A stretch of DNA of 64,000 bases, taken from NCBI RefSeq assembly GCF_000245735.1, contig NZ_AHTH01000037.1, positions 96,054 through 160,053 on the forward strand, in the 5' to 3' direction. Position numbers and translations under genes: made by a program. The notes under the pieces are model-generated. The model made no database searches. It saw nothing but the letters and a program-made list of their open reading frames with translations, and was not told where the DNA came from. Within the stretch, counting starts at the first letter, position 1; each line of letters opens with the position of its first letter. This document shows, piece after piece, positions 63,796 through 64,000 of the stretch. The stretch comes from Alishewanella jeotgali KCTC 22429. Its GTDB lineage: Bacteria > Pseudomonadota > Gammaproteobacteria > Enterobacterales > Alteromonadaceae.

Positions 63796-64000
63796 ATGTT
63801 AACAAAGAAACTCCGCAAAAACATACCGCTGAATTTAAAGCTGAAGCCCTCAAACTGGCAGACAAGATTGGTGTTGCCGCGACAGCTAGAGAACTAAACA
63901 GCACAAATCTCAGTTATACAACTGGCGCACTGCCGCAGAGAAAAGCCTACCACCAGTGAATGAGAGTTGGAGCTTTCTGCTGAAGTTATGCGTCTGAAGC
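63796..64000 (+). pseudogene. IS3-family orfA (helix-turn-helix transposase part), frameshifted and cut by the window edge
   Basis: After GAGGTG and ATG 63796, the frame starts as an IS3-type OrfA (MLTKKLRK) and soon shifts. The next frame reads HTAEFKAEALKLADKIGVAATAREL, another QLYNWRTAAEKS, and another ELELSAEVMRLK. Together these reproduce the HTH_Tnp_1 protein of IS3 elements in three frames with at least two or three frameshifts and an in-frame stop, so the gene is dead unless the sequence has errors. The left end of the element is not certain; TTTTGGACACC at about 63750-63760 could belong to it. I see no orfB in the window. Confidence 0.75.

Overview
The window looks like a chromosomal segment of a facultatively anaerobic gammaproteobacterium. 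Gene content (Neisseria/Vibrio-type NrdG, NarX/NarL, PdhR-aceEF-lpd, nadC-ampDE, TrhP) and protein similarity as I remember it point to the Rheinheimera/Alishewanella/Arsukibacterium group or a close Alteromonadales relative. That placement is inference; no rRNA or other marker gene is present. I saw no tRNA, rRNA or CRISPR.

Layout. 1-724: start of an anaerobic ribonucleotide reductase operon (nrdG-nrdD, minus strand) with a perfect FNR box upstream. 970-1491: an unrecognised charged exported protein. 1608-15314: a nitrate respiration island with narGHJI-ppiC (minus), divergent narX, narK (minus), and divergent narL-moeA. FNR boxes sit at class II positions before narG and narL, and a nearly identical 16-bp palindrome precedes both narG and narK. 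15406-21340: a compact minus-strand operon moaA-mobA-moaB-moaC-moaD-moaE-modA-modB-modC, headed by a probable Moco riboswitch and a perfect 7-2-7 NarL/NarP palindrome. Electron transfer, nitrate sensing, nitrate transport, cofactor synthesis and molybdate uptake therefore lie together in about 20 kb.

21540-27668: a four-CBS/PAS/GGDEF/EAL protein, the tRNA hydroxylation protein TrhP with a small ferredoxin, and a GAF/degenerate-GGDEF/EAL protein. 27693-33094: a LysR regulator divergent from a glutaryl-CoA dehydrogenase, a fused alpha-beta 2-oxoacid dehydrogenase E1, and a FabD-like acyltransferase. This set has no obvious textbook pathway and is my best candidate for undescribed biology. 33197-38788: a DUF2569 membrane protein and an AcrAB-type RND pump with a downstream convergent TetR repressor and a candidate operator. 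38875-40266: an NhaC-type antiporter.

40492-50539: an exported M14 peptidase, an NlpE-HslJ fusion lipoprotein, and a set for using peptidoglycan sugars: NamZ, MurQ, a BadF-type kinase, an SSS transporter (minus), and divergent NagZ and NagX (plus). 50543-54416: a cold-shock/DUF1294 protein, nadC, a retropepsin-like protease, ampD and ampE. 54486-about 56403: a group II intron placed directly behind the ampE terminator. 56462-63679: pdhR with two PdhR boxes, aceE, aceF (three lipoyl domains) and lpd. 63796-64000: a frameshifted remnant of an IS3-family orfA, cut by the window edge.

Functionally, the left third is geared to anaerobic growth on nitrate, and the region from 42.7 to 54.4 kb to breaking down and recycling murein. 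The PDH operon is the standard aerobic housekeeping unit under PdhR.
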